A stretch of DNA of 49,107 nt. Origin: Lachnospiraceae bacterium. GTDB lineage: Bacteria > Bacillota_A > Clostridia > Lachnospirales > Lachnospiraceae. Location: positions 1-49,107 of the forward strand of contig JAFTZF010000020.1 in assembly GCA_017464645.1 (NCBI GenBank), read 5' to 3'. The position numbers were made by a program, and so were the translations under genes. The notes beneath the pieces are model-generated. The model was not told the DNA's origin. It worked only from the letters and a program-made list of their open reading frames with translations, and did not search any database. Below are positions 8,101 to 16,825 of this stretch, piece after piece. Within the stretch, counting starts at the first letter, position 1. The number at the start of each line of letters is the position of its first letter.

Positions 8101-9534
8101 ATGAGTACAGATTGCTACCAGAGCCCTTTGTCTGAGCGTTATGCCAGCAAAGAAATGCAGTACATTTTTTCACCGGATATGAAGTTCCGCACCTGGAGAC
8201 GGCTGTGGATCGCCCTGGCAGAGACCGAGAAGGAATTGGGGCTTCCCATTACCCAGGAGCAGATCGATGAGTTAAAGGCTCACCAGGATGACATTAACTA
8301 CGACGTGGCAAAGGCAAGAGAAAAAGAAGTGCGCCACGATGTCATGTCCCATGTATATGCCTACGGACAGCAGTGTCCCAAGGCCAAGGGAATTATCCAT
8401 TTGGGAGCCACCTCCTGCTATGTAGGAGACAATACGGATATTATTGTCATGGACGAGGCGCTGAAGCTGGTTCGCAAAAAGCTGGTAAATGTGATCGCAG
8501 AGCTGGCCAGGTTTGCGGAGACCTATAAGGCACAGCCCACCCTGGCATTTACCCATTTCCAGCCGGCCCAGCCTACTACGGTAGGAAAGCGGGCCACCCT
8601 GTGGATGCAGGAGTTCTGCATGGATCTGGAGGATCTGGAGTATGTACTCAGTACTCTGAAGCTGCTGGGTTCCAAGGGAACCACCGGTACTCAGGCAAGC
8701 TTCCTGGAGCTGTTTGACGGAGATCAGGAGACCATTGACAAGATCGATCCCATGATCGCAAAGAAGATGGGCTTTGAGCAGTGCTATCCTGTATCTGGCC
8801 AGACCTATTCACGTAAGGTGGATACCCGTGTGCTGAATGTGTTGGCAGGTATTGCAGCCAGCGCTCACAAGATGTCCAATGACATCCGTCTGCTGCAGCA
8901 TTTAAAAGAAGTGGAAGAGCCCTTTGAAAAATCTCAGATCGGTTCCTCTGCCATGGCTTACAAGAGAAACCCCATGCGCAGCGAGCGTATTGCGTCTTTG
9001 TCCCGCTATGTGATGGTAGATGCGCTGAATCCGGCCATTACCTCTGCCACACAGTGGTTTGAGAGAACTCTGGATGATTCTGCCAACAAGCGTCTGTCCA
9101 TTCCCGAAGGCTTCCTGGCTATCGACGGTATCCTGGACCTGTGCCTGAACGTGGTAGACGGTCTGGTGGTATATCCCAAGGTAATCGAGAAGCGCCTTAT
9201 GTCTGAGCTGCCCTTCATGGCTACCGAGAACATCATGATGGATGCGGTAAAGGCAGGCGGAGACCGTCAGGAGCTCCACGAGCGTATCCGCGAGCTTTCT
9301 ATGGAAGCGGGCAGGAATATAAAGGTAAATGGTCTGGAAAACAATCTGCTGGAGCTGATCGCGGCAGACCCGGCCTTCAATCTTTCTCTGGAAGACCTGC
9401 AGAAGACTATGGATCCGTCCAAGTATACAGGCAGGGCAAAAGAGCAGGTGGATGCATACTTAGGCAAGGTGATTCAGCCGCTGCTTAGTCAGTATGCAGA
9501 TATGATTGGCATGAAAGCCGAGATTAATGTATAA
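8101..9534 (+). CDS. purB: Adenylosuccinate lyase
   Basis: This 477-residue enzyme catalyses two steps of purine synthesis: fumarate release from SAICAR and from adenylosuccinate. The fumarase/aspartase superfamily signature SSAMAYKRNPMRSE lies near residues 281-294, containing the mobile catalytic Ser loop. HLGATSCYVGDNTD (about residue 100) and THFQPAQPTTVGKR (about 148) are the other two conserved regions, the latter with the catalytic His. The length is normal for the bacterial type. AGGAGAG precedes the ATG. It follows the binding-lipoprotein gene closely and is followed after 12 bases by the methyltransferase gene, so the three may share transcripts. A PurF-like gene lies 5 kb downstream. 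Confidence 0.95.
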   Translation: MSTDCYQSPLSERYASKEMQYIFSPDMKFRTWRRLWIALAETEKELGLPITQEQIDELKAHQDDINYDVAKAREKEVRHDVMSHVYAYGQQCPKAKGIIHLGATSCYVGDNTDIIVMDEALKLVRKKLVNVIAELARFAETYKAQPTLAFTHFQPAQPTTVGKRATLWMQEFCMDLEDLEYVLSTLKLLGSKGTTGTQASFLELFDGDQETIDKIDPMIAKKMGFEQCYPVSGQTYSRKVDTRVLNVLAGIAASAHKMSNDIRLLQHLKEVEEPFEKSQIGSSAMAYKRNPMRSERIASLSRYVMVDALNPAITSATQWFERTLDDSANKRLSIPEGFLAIDGILDLCLNVVDGLVVYPKVIEKRLMSELPFMATENIMMDAVKAGGDRQELHERIRELSMEAGRNIKVNGLENNLLELIAADPAFNLSLEDLQKTMDPSKYTGRAKEQVDAYLGKVIQPLLSQYADMIGMKAEINV

Positions 9535-9546
9535 AGAGGAAAATCA

Positions 9547-11031
9547 GTGAGACAGTTATACGAGCAGATAGGCGGGCAGCAGGAAGTCCGCCACACTCTG
9601 ATTGAAATAAAGGCCGTTCTGAAGGATGAAGAGAAAAAGAAACAGCTGCAGCAGTTATTTGATGTGCAGCCCCGGGTGCTGGCAGATTGCCTGAAGCATG
9701 AGGACCCGAAGGTTCGCAAGAATGCGGCTCTGATCCTGGGTGAACTGCAGGGACAGGAGATTCCCAAGTGGCTTTGGACAGCCTACGAGCAGGAGGAGCA
9801 GCTGCTTGTCAGGGGAGATTATCTGAAAGCTCTGGCAGCTTTTGACTGCAGTCCTTATCTGGAGGCGTTAAAAGGGCGCCAGAAGGAGTTGGAAGAGGCC
9901 CAGGCAGATAAGCATCTGCGCCAGGAGTTGATGGAACTGCGCAAGCTGTTATTCCGACAGGAAACGCAGAAAGGGCATGCTTTTACAGGATATGAAGAGC
10001 CTGTGGATGTGCTTCTTATGACTAATAAAGGTCATGAGCGCCTGCTTGCGTCTCAGGTAAAAGAAGTGCTGGGCGAGGAAGTGAACCTGCGTCTTATCAA
10101 GGGCGGAGTGCAGGCTGTTCAGGTGCAGATAGAGAAGCTGTTGCCGCTTCGCACCTATCGGGAGCTGCTGTTCTGTCTGAAAGGAAGCAAGCGGATGCCT
10201 GCAGAAGACGCGGCAGAGCTGTTGATGCAGACAGATTTACCGGAGTTGCTGGGACGACTCCATGAGGGAGAGGGCCCCTATTATTTCCGCATTGACTGCA
10301 AAAGTTCCATGGACTTAGGGCAGCGCAGCGCATTTTGTAAGCGCCTGGCTGTGCAGCTGGAGGAAAGATCCGGCGGAGCCCTGCGAAATGCACCTTCCGC
10401 TTATGAAATTGAAATTCGTTTTGTGGAGAATAAAGAAGGCAGCTTTTATCCGCTGCTGAAGCTCCACACACTGCCCGACAAGCGGTTTGCTTATCGGAAA
10501 TATACGGTGGCGGCTTCCATGGCGCCGGTGCAGGCAGCTCTTTGCATGGAGCTGGCAGCGCCTTATCTGAAGGAACAGGCACAGGTGCTGGATCCCTTCT
10601 GTGGTGCGGGGACCATGCTGCTGGAGCGAAACTACAAGCTGCACGCCAACACCTTATACGGAATTGACCTGTATGCGCCTGCTATTGAGGGCGCCAGAGC
10701 CAATGCAGAAATTGCAGGAGTACCGGCTCATTTCATCAATCGGGATTCCTTAAGCTTTACCCACGGCTACCTGTTTGATGAAATCGTTACCAACTTTCCT
10801 ACCAAAGGCAAGAGTCTGGATGCACATGGACTGGACTGTCTGTACGGACAGTTTCTGGACAAGGCAGAAAGGCTGTTAAAGCCTGAAGGAATGATTTTAC
10901 TCTACGCCCACGACAGGGGATATGTGAAAAAGCACCTGCGGATGAGACCTCAGTGGGAATTGACAGAAGAGTGGTGTATCAGTGAAAAAGAGGGAACCTG
11001 GCTGTTTTGCATTCAGCGGATGAAAAGATAA
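9547..11031 (+). CDS. HEAT-repeat / Rossmann methyltransferase fusion (TrmN/RlmL-like)
   Basis: The 494-residue protein starts with GTG after GAGGA. Residues about 35-120 carry HEAT-like repeats (HEDPKVRKNAALILGELQGQ). The middle, about 150-320, is mixed alpha/beta and could hold a THUMP-like RNA-binding part. The C-terminal third is a class I methyltransferase: VLDPFCGAGTML at 347-358 is the SAM loop, and LYGIDLYAPAIEGARANAEIAG the acidic-loop strand. In RNA guanine-N2 and tRNA methyltransferases of this group the catalytic motif is NPPY or NLPF; here it is TNFPTK (416-419 NFPT), so the second Pro and the aromatic residue are changed. RNA is the likely substrate by family. It is likely co-transcribed with purB. 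Confidence 0.75.
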   Translation: MRQLYEQIGGQQEVRHTLIEIKAVLKDEEKKKQLQQLFDVQPRVLADCLKHEDPKVRKNAALILGELQGQEIPKWLWTAYEQEEQLLVRGDYLKALAAFDCSPYLEALKGRQKELEEAQADKHLRQELMELRKLLFRQETQKGHAFTGYEEPVDVLLMTNKGHERLLASQVKEVLGEEVNLRLIKGGVQAVQVQIEKLLPLRTYRELLFCLKGSKRMPAEDAAELLMQTDLPELLGRLHEGEGPYYFRIDCKSSMDLGQRSAFCKRLAVQLEERSGGALRNAPSAYEIEIRFVENKEGSFYPLLKLHTLPDKRFAYRKYTVAASMAPVQAALCMELAAPYLKEQAQVLDPFCGAGTMLLERNYKLHANTLYGIDLYAPAIEGARANAEIAGVPAHFINRDSLSFTHGYLFDEIVTNFPTKGKSLDAHGLDCLYGQFLDKAERLLKPEGMILLYAHDRGYVKKHLRMRPQWELTEEWCISEKEGTWLFCIQRMKR

Positions 11032-11042
11032 AAAAGGAAATA

Positions 11043-11074
11043 GAAAAGGCGCTGCGAAATGCGGCGCCTTTTTC
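11043..11074. terminator. Bidirectional terminator between methyltransferase and ABC permease genes
   Basis: GGCGC (11048-11052) pairs with GCGCC (11064-11068), flanked by AAAA on the left and TTTTT on the right, so it can serve both convergent transcripts. Confidence 0.75.
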
Positions 11075-11101
11075 AAGGAGAAATGATACGGCTTATGCAG
11101 A

Positions 11102-11881
11102 TTATTCCAGATTCAGCCGTTTGCTGAGAAAATGCCTTGTGATCAGGAAGGCTCCCACAGCCAGAAGCAGTGTTGCCAGAAGGCTTAGCCAGGTAAAGAG
11201 CCTGGTATCCATGATGGAAACAAGATCATAATAGGTGTCTTCGTTGCCAAATGCCATGAAGATAACCAGAAGTGTACTGAACAGATTGGCTACAACGGAG
11301 ATGCCGATGTAAATGGCAGCAGAGATCAGCAGCTTGCACTGATTGAAACTGTATCCAATGGACATGCACATGTAAACTAACAGAATAGACAAGGCGGAAC
11401 TCAACAGGGAGTTAAGGATGACTTCCACTGTATCCAGGAAAGAAACGGGTTCATAAGTGGAGAGGATGCCATAGGATCCAAACACTTCTGTCATCAGGTC
11501 CTGACTGACAAGTAAAACAGAGAAGATGATGCAGAAGGAGTTAACAAAAACCCAGAACATGGTTGTCAGCAGCTTGCTCCAGATGTGCTGGGCAGATGTT
11601 ACCGGCAGGGTGTGGGTCAGGTAGCCCTCATCGGAAAACCAGTTCTGCCGTGGCCGCAGTATGTAGAGATATACATAGGTAAGGACGATGACTGCAAATA
11701 AAGCCAGCACATAGAGGAAGGCCAGGGACAGGTGCATAAAGAAAAAGCGGTCCGACATGCGTTCCATGGCAAGTTTCACATAAAAGTGGCCCAGAATGGA
11801 AACGCCGATCAGTGCCAGGTGGAGCGGCAGAAGTAAGCGGACAACTGCTTTGGATTCGTATTTTAATAATTTTCTCAGCAT
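11102..11881 (-). CDS. ABC-2 type permease subunit
   Basis: The 259-residue protein has about six membrane segments: about 17-35, 48-75, 105-125, 150-175, 183-205 and 228-248. Between the second and third lies RPRQNWFSDEGYLTHTLPVTSAQH, the cytoplasmic coupling loop typical of ABC-2 permeases that export lipids, peptides or antibiotics. Its start overlaps the end of the ATPase gene by seven bases, showing translational coupling. With the GntR/YtrA-type regulator it matches the ytr/bcr-like layout that in Bacilli responds to cell-wall-active compounds. The exported substrate is not known. Confidence 0.8.
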   Translation of the reverse strand: MLRKLLKYESKAVVRLLLPLHLALIGVSILGHFYVKLAMERMSDRFFFMHLSLAFLYVLALFAVIVLTYVYLYILRPRQNWFSDEGYLTHTLPVTSAQHIWSKLLTTMFWVFVNSFCIIFSVLLVSQDLMTEVFGSYGILSTYEPVSFLDTVEVILNSLLSSALSILLVYMCMSIGYSFNQCKLLISAAIYIGISVVANLFSTLLVIFMAFGNEDTYYDLVSIMDTRLFTWLSLLATLLLAVGAFLITRHFLSKRLNLE

Positions 11882-12573
11882 CGGAACACCTCCCTGAATA
11901 AAGCGTCTACGGATTTTCCTTCATGGGAACGGATATCGTCCACCGATCCGGCCAATACGATCCGGCCGTTCTGAATAAAAACTGCGTCATCCAGCACGGA
12001 TTCAATATCGGAGATCAAGTGGGTGGAAATAAGCACCGTAGCGTTTGTACTATAATTAGTGATGATTGTCCGTAAAATATAGTCCCGGGCAGCCGGATCC
12101 ACGCCGCCGATGGGTTCGTCCAGGCAGTACAGATCTGCATTTCGGCTCATGACCATGATCAGCTGTACTTTTTCCTTGGTACCCTTGGACATGGTGCTTA
12201 AGCGGTCGTTCACATTGATGTTCAGCCGCTGCAGCATTTCCAGGGCGCGGTTTTCATCAAAGTCGGTATAGAAATCCTTAAAGAAACGGATGATGTCAGT
12301 AACCTTCATCCAGCTGTTAAAATAGGTCCGCTCCGGAAGATAGGAAACCACTTTTTTGGTTTCTGCGCCGGGTGCTTTTCCATTGATAAAAATTTCGCCG
12401 GAAGAGGGTGTCAAAAGTCCGTTGATGAGCTTGATAAAGGTGGTCTTGCCACTTCCGTTGGGCCCCAGAAGACCGATGATGCGACCGCGATCCAAGGTCA
12501 CGTTTAAATGATCCAGGGCTGTTTTGTCACCGTATCGTTTTGTTAACTCACGGCATTCCAATAATGGTGTCAT
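11875..12573 (-). CDS. ABC transporter ATP-binding protein (YtrB/BcrA-like)
   Basis: This 232-residue ATPase shows Walker A GPNGSGKT at 37-44, Q-loop region SYLPERTYF, an ABC signature SKGTKEK, Walker B LYCLDEP followed by the D-loop, and a switch His in ISTHLISD. The signature departs from LSGGQ, as is usual in this YtrB/BcrA subgroup. It begins with ATG immediately after the TGA stop of the regulator gene, with GGAGG at 12582-12586 inside that gene, and overlaps the permease by seven bases. It would dimerise and power the permease at 11102-11881. Confidence 0.9.
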   Translation of the reverse strand: MTPLLECRELTKRYGDKTALDHLNVTLDRGRIIGLLGPNGSGKTTFIKLINGLLTPSSGEIFINGKAPGAETKKVVSYLPERTYFNSWMKVTDIIRFFKDFYTDFDENRALEMLQRLNINVNDRLSTMSKGTKEKVQLIMVMSRNADLYCLDEPIGGVDPAARDYILRTIITNYSTNATVLISTHLISDIESVLDDAVFIQNGRIVLAGSVDDIRSHEGKSVDALFREVFRC

Positions 12574-12942
12574 TCACATATCCTCCTTCATGGTTTCTTC
12601 TATGCAAAGCAGAATTTCCTGCTTTTCCAGGCCCAGCTGCATCATGGCCTGCAGAAATTGCCGGGACTGTTCTTTTGCAAGAGTGTTCTTGATGTCCTGC
12701 ACTTTTTGCAAGTCCTCTGAAATAAAGTGGCCGCTGGTGCGGTGGGAACAAACAAGCCCGCTTCGCTCCAGTTCGATCAGCGCCTTCTGCATGGTGTTGG
12801 GATTGACGGCCGCTTCCGCAGCAAGGTCCCGCACAGAAGGAAGTCTGTCGCCGGGCTGATAAATGCCGGAAATAATATCGGATTGAATCCTGTCAGCAAG
12901 TTGCAGATAGATGGGTCTGGAATTGTCCAGCAACCATGCCAT
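12574..12942 (-). CDS. GntR-family regulator, YtrA subfamily
   Basis: The 122-residue protein has a winged-helix GntR domain at about 8-75: PIYLQLADRIQSDIISGIYQPGDRLPSVRDLA, then a recognition helix in AVNPNTMQKALIELERSGLV. The C-terminal tail of about 45 residues is a short helical dimerisation region and lacks a ligand-binding domain, which defines the YtrA type. The ATG at 12942 has a perfect AGGAGG (12949-12954 on the other strand); an upstream ATG at 12975 lacks one. It is the first gene of the regulator-ATPase-permease operon and very likely represses its own promoter through the palindrome at 13003-13026. Confidence 0.9.
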   Translation of the reverse strand: MAWLLDNSRPIYLQLADRIQSDIISGIYQPGDRLPSVRDLAAEAAVNPNTMQKALIELERSGLVCSHRTSGHFISEDLQKVQDIKNTLAKEQSRQFLQAMMQLGLEKQEILLCIEETMKEDM

Positions 12943-13002
12943 AGTATTCCTCCTTTTCTGAGTTTGTTTTCCCACAGAACGAGCTGTTTGGGAAAAAGAT
13001 AA

Positions 13003-13050
13003 ATTGTATTACTATATTAATACAATAATAGAACAAAAGAAAAATGTCAA
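13003..13050 (-). promoter_or_regulatory. GntR operon promoter with overlapping palindromic operator
   Basis: On the minus strand TTGACA (complement of 13045-13050) and TATTGT (complement of 13022-13027) are 17 bases apart. An 8-8-8 inverted repeat, ATTGTATT (13003-13010) and AATACAAT (13019-13026), overlaps the -10 and the start site. Long TA-rich palindromes of this kind are typical YtrA-family operators, so autorepression is the likely use. Confidence 0.7.
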
Positions 13051-13057
13051 GTCTGTC

Positions 13058-13086
13058 TTGTGAAATCCGAAAAAATGGTGTAAGAT
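13058..13086 (+). promoter_or_regulatory. Promoter for the DUF815/PurF-like operon
   Basis: TTGTGA (13058-13063), 17 bases, TAAGAT (13081-13086). It is divergent from the GntR promoter, with the two -35 boxes about eight bases apart. Confidence 0.5.
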
Positions 13087-13170
13087 AAAAACGCATAATG
13101 TCTATATGTTTTTGACCAAGGATATGGGAGCCCGGGCAACCAGGCCCGCGGAAAGAGGAGTAGAAAAAAT

Positions 13171-14481
13171 ATGTACAGAGAGATTGCGAAATTAGTGCTG
13201 TACCGGGATTTGGGAGAGGATAGCATTCTGCTGAAGCTGTCCGATATTTTCCATGATTTCGACCAGGGTGACTACGATAAAGCCGGTTTGACCACCCGGA
13301 TCTATGAGCAGATGAAAGCGCTGTTGGATCTGTCTACCATTTACGGATTTGACAAGAATCTGTGGCACAATTATCTGACCTTTATTCTGCTGATGAATGA
13401 GAATTCTTTCAGCATGACCAGTGAAAAGGTGGGAGCCAATGAGGGAAGTGTGAATCACTTTGCCAAGGGAGATTTCAAAGTGTTCAAGAAATTATTTGAC
13501 TTTGATTTCGGCCCCATTGAAAAGGCGCTGGACATCGACTGCTTTACCACCGTGTGCAACTATAAGGCCATCGGAAAGAAAGAGCGCATGTACAACAAGA
13601 ATGTCAGCGAGAAGGTTCAGGCGGTCAGCCTTCAGATCGAGCAGGCAGCCGATGAAGAAGAGATTTTCCGCATTGTGACAGATTTTTATGCGGCCTACGG
13701 CGTGGGCATGTTTGGTCTGAACAAGGCCTTCCGGATCCGTCATCTGGAGGACGGAGTGGAGTTCCTGCCGGTGAACAATACAGACAAGGTAATGCTGAGC
13801 GATCTGATTGGCTATGAGATCCAGAAAAAGAAGCTCATTGACAATACAGAAGCATTTATCAAGGGACTGCCGGCTAACAATGCCTTGCTCTTTGGTGACG
13901 CGGGTACGGGAAAGTCCACCAGTATCAAGGCCATTCTCAATGAGTACTATGACCAGGGCCTGCGTATGATCGAGATCTACAAGCATCAGTTCCAGGACCT
14001 GTCAGCAGTCATTGCACAGATCAAGAACCGCAATTACAGGTTTATCATTTACATGGATGACCTTTCCTTCGAGGAATTTGAAATTGAATATAAATTTTTA
14101 AAGGCAGTTATTGAAGGAGGCATGGAGACCAAGCCGGACAATGTGCTGATCTACGCCACATCCAATCGCCGCCATATTATTCGGGAAACCTGGGGCGACA
14201 GAAGTGATGTGGAGCAGAATGAAGGCATGCATCGGTCCGATACCATGCAGGAAAAGTTATCTCTGGTGGCCCGGTTTGGTGTGACCATCAATTTCTCCAA
14301 ACCCAGCCAGAAGGAATACTTCAAGATCGTAACAGAATTAGCAAAGCGTTATCCGGAGATTACATTATCCGAAGCGGAGCTGTGTGCAGAAGCCAACAAG
14401 TGGGAGCTGAGCCACGGCGGCATTTCCGGAAGAACTGCGCAGCAGTTTATCAATTATATAGCTGGAAAGGAAGGCGTTTAG
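13171..14481 (+). CDS. DUF815-family AAA+ ATPase
   Basis: This 436-residue cytoplasmic protein matches the DUF815 P-loop family. Residues about 1-190 are a helical N-terminal region; the ATPase core starts near [21 protein letters not shown]. Walker A is GDAGTGKS (242-249), Walker B is [10 protein letters not shown] with Asp296-Asp297, sensor-1 is [14 protein letters not shown], and the C-terminal lid includes [23 protein letters not shown]815 proteins are AAA+ ATPases of poorly known function. The ATG follows a GAGGAG site. The stop is three bases before the start of the PurF-like gene, so the two are translated as a pair. A remodelling function for the partner is inference only. Confidence 0.85.
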   Translation: MYREIAKLVLYRDLGEDSILLKLSDIFHDFDQGDYDKAGLTTRIYEQMKALLDLSTIYGFDKNLWHNYLTFILLMNENSFSMTSEKVGANEGSVNHFAKGDFKVFKKLFDFDFGPIEKALDIDCFTTVCNYKAIGKKERMYNKNVSEKVQAVSLQIEQAADEEEIFRIVTDFYAAYGVGMFGLNKAFRIRHLEDGVEFLPVNNTDKVMLSDLIGYEIQKKKLIDNTEAFIKGLPANNALLFGDAGTGKSTSIKAILNEYYDQGLRMIEIYKHQFQDLSAVIAQIKNRNYRFIIYMDDLSFEEFEIEYKFLKAVIEGGMETKPDNVLIYATSNRRHIIRETWGDRSDVEQNEGMHRSDTMQEKLSLVARFGVTINFSKPSQKEYFKIVTELAKRYPEITLSEAELCAEANKWELSHGGISGRTAQQFINYIAGKEGV

Positions 14482-14484
14482 ACC

Positions 14485-15897
14485 ATGGGAGGATTTTTTG
14501 CAACAGTTTCCAAAACAGATTGTGTATTTGATTTATTTTTCGGTACGGACTATCATTGTCACCTGGGTACCCGCAGAGGCGGTATGATCGTGTATGGCAA
14601 AGATGGATTTGATAAGGCTATTCATAATATTGAGAATGCGCCTTTCCGTACCAAATTTGAAAAAGATTTCAATGAGATGAAAGGCTACATGGGCATCGGC
14701 TGCATTTCGGATTTTGAGCCCCAGCCCCTGTTGATCCGTTCCCACCATGGCACCTATGCCATTGCTACAGTGGGTAAGATCAACAATAAAGATGCCTTGA
14801 TCAAGCGTTGTTTTGAAAATAGCAAAACCCACTTTTTGGAGATGAGTGTAGGAGATGTAAATAACACTGAGCTGGTGGCATCTCTGATCAATCAGCAGGA
14901 GAACCTTTTGGAAGGCATCCGCTATGCCCAGGATGTGATCGATGGTTCTATGACCATTCTGATCATGACTCCCAAGGGAATTTATGTAGCCCGTGATAAG
15001 ATGGGCCGTACACCGGTGGCCATCGGTAAGAAAGAGGGCGCTTACTGTGCCGTATTCGAGAGCTTTGCTTACCTGAATCTGGGCTATGAGCCGGAAAAAG
15101 AACTGGGACCGGGTGAAATTGTAGTCATGACTCCCGATGGAGTGCAGACCCTGTGGGCTCCCGGAAAAGAGATGAAAATCTGTACTTTCCTGTGGGTATA
15201 TTACGGATATCCGTCCTCTTCTTATGAAGGTGTCAGCGTAGAGCAGATGCGTTACCGCTGCGGTGAACTGTTGGCAAAGGCAGATATGGAGCACAATGTG
15301 CATCCTGATACGGTAGCAGGTGTGCCCGACTCCGGAACTGCCCACGCGGTAGGCTATGCAAACTACTCCGGTGTGCCGTTCTCCCGGCCGTTTATTAAAT
15401 ACACACCTACATGGCCCAGGTCCTTTATGCCCACCATGCAGCGCCAGCGGGATCTGATCGCAAAGATGAAACTGATCCCTCTTCATGACCTGATCCAGGA
15501 CAAGAGCCTGCTGATGATTGACGACTCTATCGTGCGGGGAACCCAGCTGCGGGAAACCACGGAGTTCCTGTATCGCAGCGGTGCCAGAGAAGTACATATC
15601 CGCCCCGCCTGCCCGCCCATCATTTACGGCTGCAAGTTCCTGAATTTCTCCCGTTCCACCTCCGAGATGGACCTGATTTCCAGAAGAGTCATCAAGCAGT
15701 TGGAGGGCGAAGGCAAGGAGCCGGATCTGGAGGCATATACCAACCCGGAAACCCAGCAGTATCAGAACATGGTAAATGAGATCTGCAAGCAGCTGAACTT
15801 TTCCAGCCTGCGGTATCACAGACTGGACGATATGCTGGAGTCTGTAGGAATCGAGCCCTGTAAGCTGTGTACCTACTGCTGGACCGGTAAAGAATAA
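14485..15897 (+). CDS. Amidophosphoribosyltransferase (PurF) paralogue lacking glutaminase residues
   Basis: The 470-residue protein aligns along its whole length with PurF. The phosphoribosyltransferase half is intact: AGVPDSGTAHAVGYA, and the PRPP loop LLMIDDSIVRGTQ at about 343-355. The C-terminus has the CKLCTYCWTGK motif, equivalent to the cysteines that bind the 4Fe-4S cluster in Bacillus PurF. The N-terminal Ntn glutaminase half is degenerate: it starts MGGFFATVS, so the nucleophile Cys expected after Met is Gly; the RYAT/RYPT substrate loop is replaced by CISDFEP; and the oxyanion Asn-Gly (usually HNGN) reads TVGK. It should therefore not hydrolyse glutamine. It may use free ammonia, or have another role together with the DUF815 ATPase encoded just upstream. 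I withhold the symbol purF for this reason. Confidence 0.8.
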   Translation: MGGFFATVSKTDCVFDLFFGTDYHCHLGTRRGGMIVYGKDGFDKAIHNIENAPFRTKFEKDFNEMKGYMGIGCISDFEPQPLLIRSHHGTYAIATVGKINNKDALIKRCFENSKTHFLEMSVGDVNNTELVASLINQQENLLEGIRYAQDVIDGSMTILIMTPKGIYVARDKMGRTPVAIGKKEGAYCAVFESFAYLNLGYEPEKELGPGEIVVMTPDGVQTLWAPGKEMKICTFLWVYYGYPSSSYEGVSVEQMRYRCGELLAKADMEHNVHPDTVAGVPDSGTAHAVGYANYSGVPFSRPFIKYTPTWPRSFMPTMQRQRDLIAKMKLIPLHDLIQDKSLLMIDDSIVRGTQLRETTEFLYRSGAREVHIRPACPPIIYGCKFLNFSRSTSEMDLISRRVIKQLEGEGKEPDLEAYTNPETQQYQNMVNEICKQLNFSSLRYHRLDDMLESVGIEPCKLCTYCWTGKE

Positions 15898-15958
15898 AAT
15901 CCAAAAGACAATTCGCATTTCAAGAAAAAGCTAACAGGTCTCTTTGAAGTATTTTACG

Positions 15959-16015
15959 GATAGCCCTCTTTGCAAACTCCCTTCGGTCGAACATGCAAAG
16001 CCGGGCTATCTTTTT
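15959..16015. terminator. Bidirectional terminator between PurF-like and ferredoxin-like genes
   Basis: GATAGCCC (15959-15966) pairs with GGGCTATC (16003-16010), with an inner stem CTTTGCA (15968-15974) with TGCAAAG (15994-16000), followed by TTTTT. The convergent ferredoxin-like gene ends at its right edge. Confidence 0.85.
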
Positions 16016-16715
16016 ACTCTAAAATTCTTCCGTCTGTAGAGATAGTCACTACTCTCCAGGGAATGAATTTTCCGCTTGCTTGCAGGGCACGTTTTGCTGC
16101 GTTTTCAATTCCGCCGCAGCAGGGTACTTCCATGCGGACAATGGTAACGCTCTTGATATTATTGTTTGCAATGATGTAGGTCAGCTTTTCGGTGTAGTCC
16201 CCTTCGTCCAGCTTGGGGCAGCCGATCAGTGTAATATGGTTGCGGATGAACTCGTTGTGGAAGTTTCCGTAGGCATAGGCACTGCAGTCAGCTGCGATGA
16301 GCAGATTGGCGTTGTCGAAGTAGGGAGCCTGGGGCGGCACCAGCTTGATCTGTACAGGCCACTGTGCCAGCTGGCTTGTGGCAGGGGCCGCAGCAGTTGT
16401 ACTGCAGGGAGAGGGTTCCCGTTTGATAGCCTTGGCATTGGAACCGGGGCAGCCGCAGGGAAGCTTCTGGGGAGCCTTTTTCTCCTTGGCAGCAAGGACA
16501 GCCGCTTCGTTGTAAGCGGGAGCCTCTCTTTCCTCAAAAGAGATTGCATTTGTGGGACAGGCCGGCAGGCAGTCTCCCAGACCGTCGCAGTAATCTTCCC
16601 GGGTGAGCTTTGCCTTCCCGGCTATCATTTCAATGGCGCCTTCGTGGCAGGCGGCAGCGCAGGCACCGCAGCCGTTGCATTTTTCTTCATCAATCTTAAT
16701 AATTTTTCTGATCAT
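16014..16715 (-). CDS. Two-cluster ferredoxin-like protein with C-terminal cysteine domain
   Basis: The 233-residue protein opens with a ferredoxin domain: CxxCxxCxxxC at Cys13, 16, 19 and 23 for one 4Fe-4S cluster, then CDGLGDCLPACP (Cys43, 49, 53) for a second. A linker of about 60 residues rich in Ala and Pro follows, containing PCGCPG. The C-terminal part (about 115-233) has further conserved-looking cysteines in LLIAADCSAYAYGNFH, IGCPKLDEGDY and EVPCCGG, which may bind metal or a third cluster. GGAGG precedes the ATG at 16715. It is divergent from a Crp/Fnr regulator gene, an arrangement common for redox or oxygen stress electron carriers. The electron partner is unknown. Confidence 0.8.
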   Translation of the reverse strand: MIRKIIKIDEEKCNGCGACAAACHEGAIEMIAGKAKLTREDYCDGLGDCLPACPTNAISFEEREAPAYNEAAVLAAKEKKAPQKLPCGCPGSNAKAIKREPSPCSTTAAAPATSQLAQWPVQIKLVPPQAPYFDNANLLIAADCSAYAYGNFHNEFIRNHITLIGCPKLDEGDYTEKLTYIIANNNIKSVTIVRMEVPCCGGIENAAKRALQASGKFIPWRVVTISTDGRILE

Positions 16716-16752
16716 ATCATTTCCTCCATTTATAAAAAAATTGAAAAGCAAT

Positions 16753-16810
16753 TTGACTTTCCAGATGCATTATAATACAATAAATCTAATAAAACTGTTG
16801 TTTTTACAAC
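16753..16810 (+). promoter_or_regulatory. Promoter and possible operator for the Crp/Fnr gene
   Basis: TTGACT (16753-16758), 17 bases, TACAAT (16776-16781). Just downstream is a small palindrome GTTGT-TTTT-ACAAC at 16797-16810, inside the expected 5' leader. It could be an operator or a leader hairpin; no data decide this. Confidence 0.5.
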
Positions 16811-16825
16811 GGAAAGAAGATTTTT

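Noticed and set aside
14533..15918. 461-codon open frame on the minus strand
   Set aside because: It is antisense to the PurF paralogue, which has conserved motifs along its full length; no binding site supports the reverse frame.
16797..16810. FNR/CRP-type binding site before the Crp/Fnr gene
   Set aside because: The palindrome GTTGT-TTTT-ACAAC does not match TTGAT-N4-ATCAA or TGTGA-N6-TCACA and lies downstream of the likely start.
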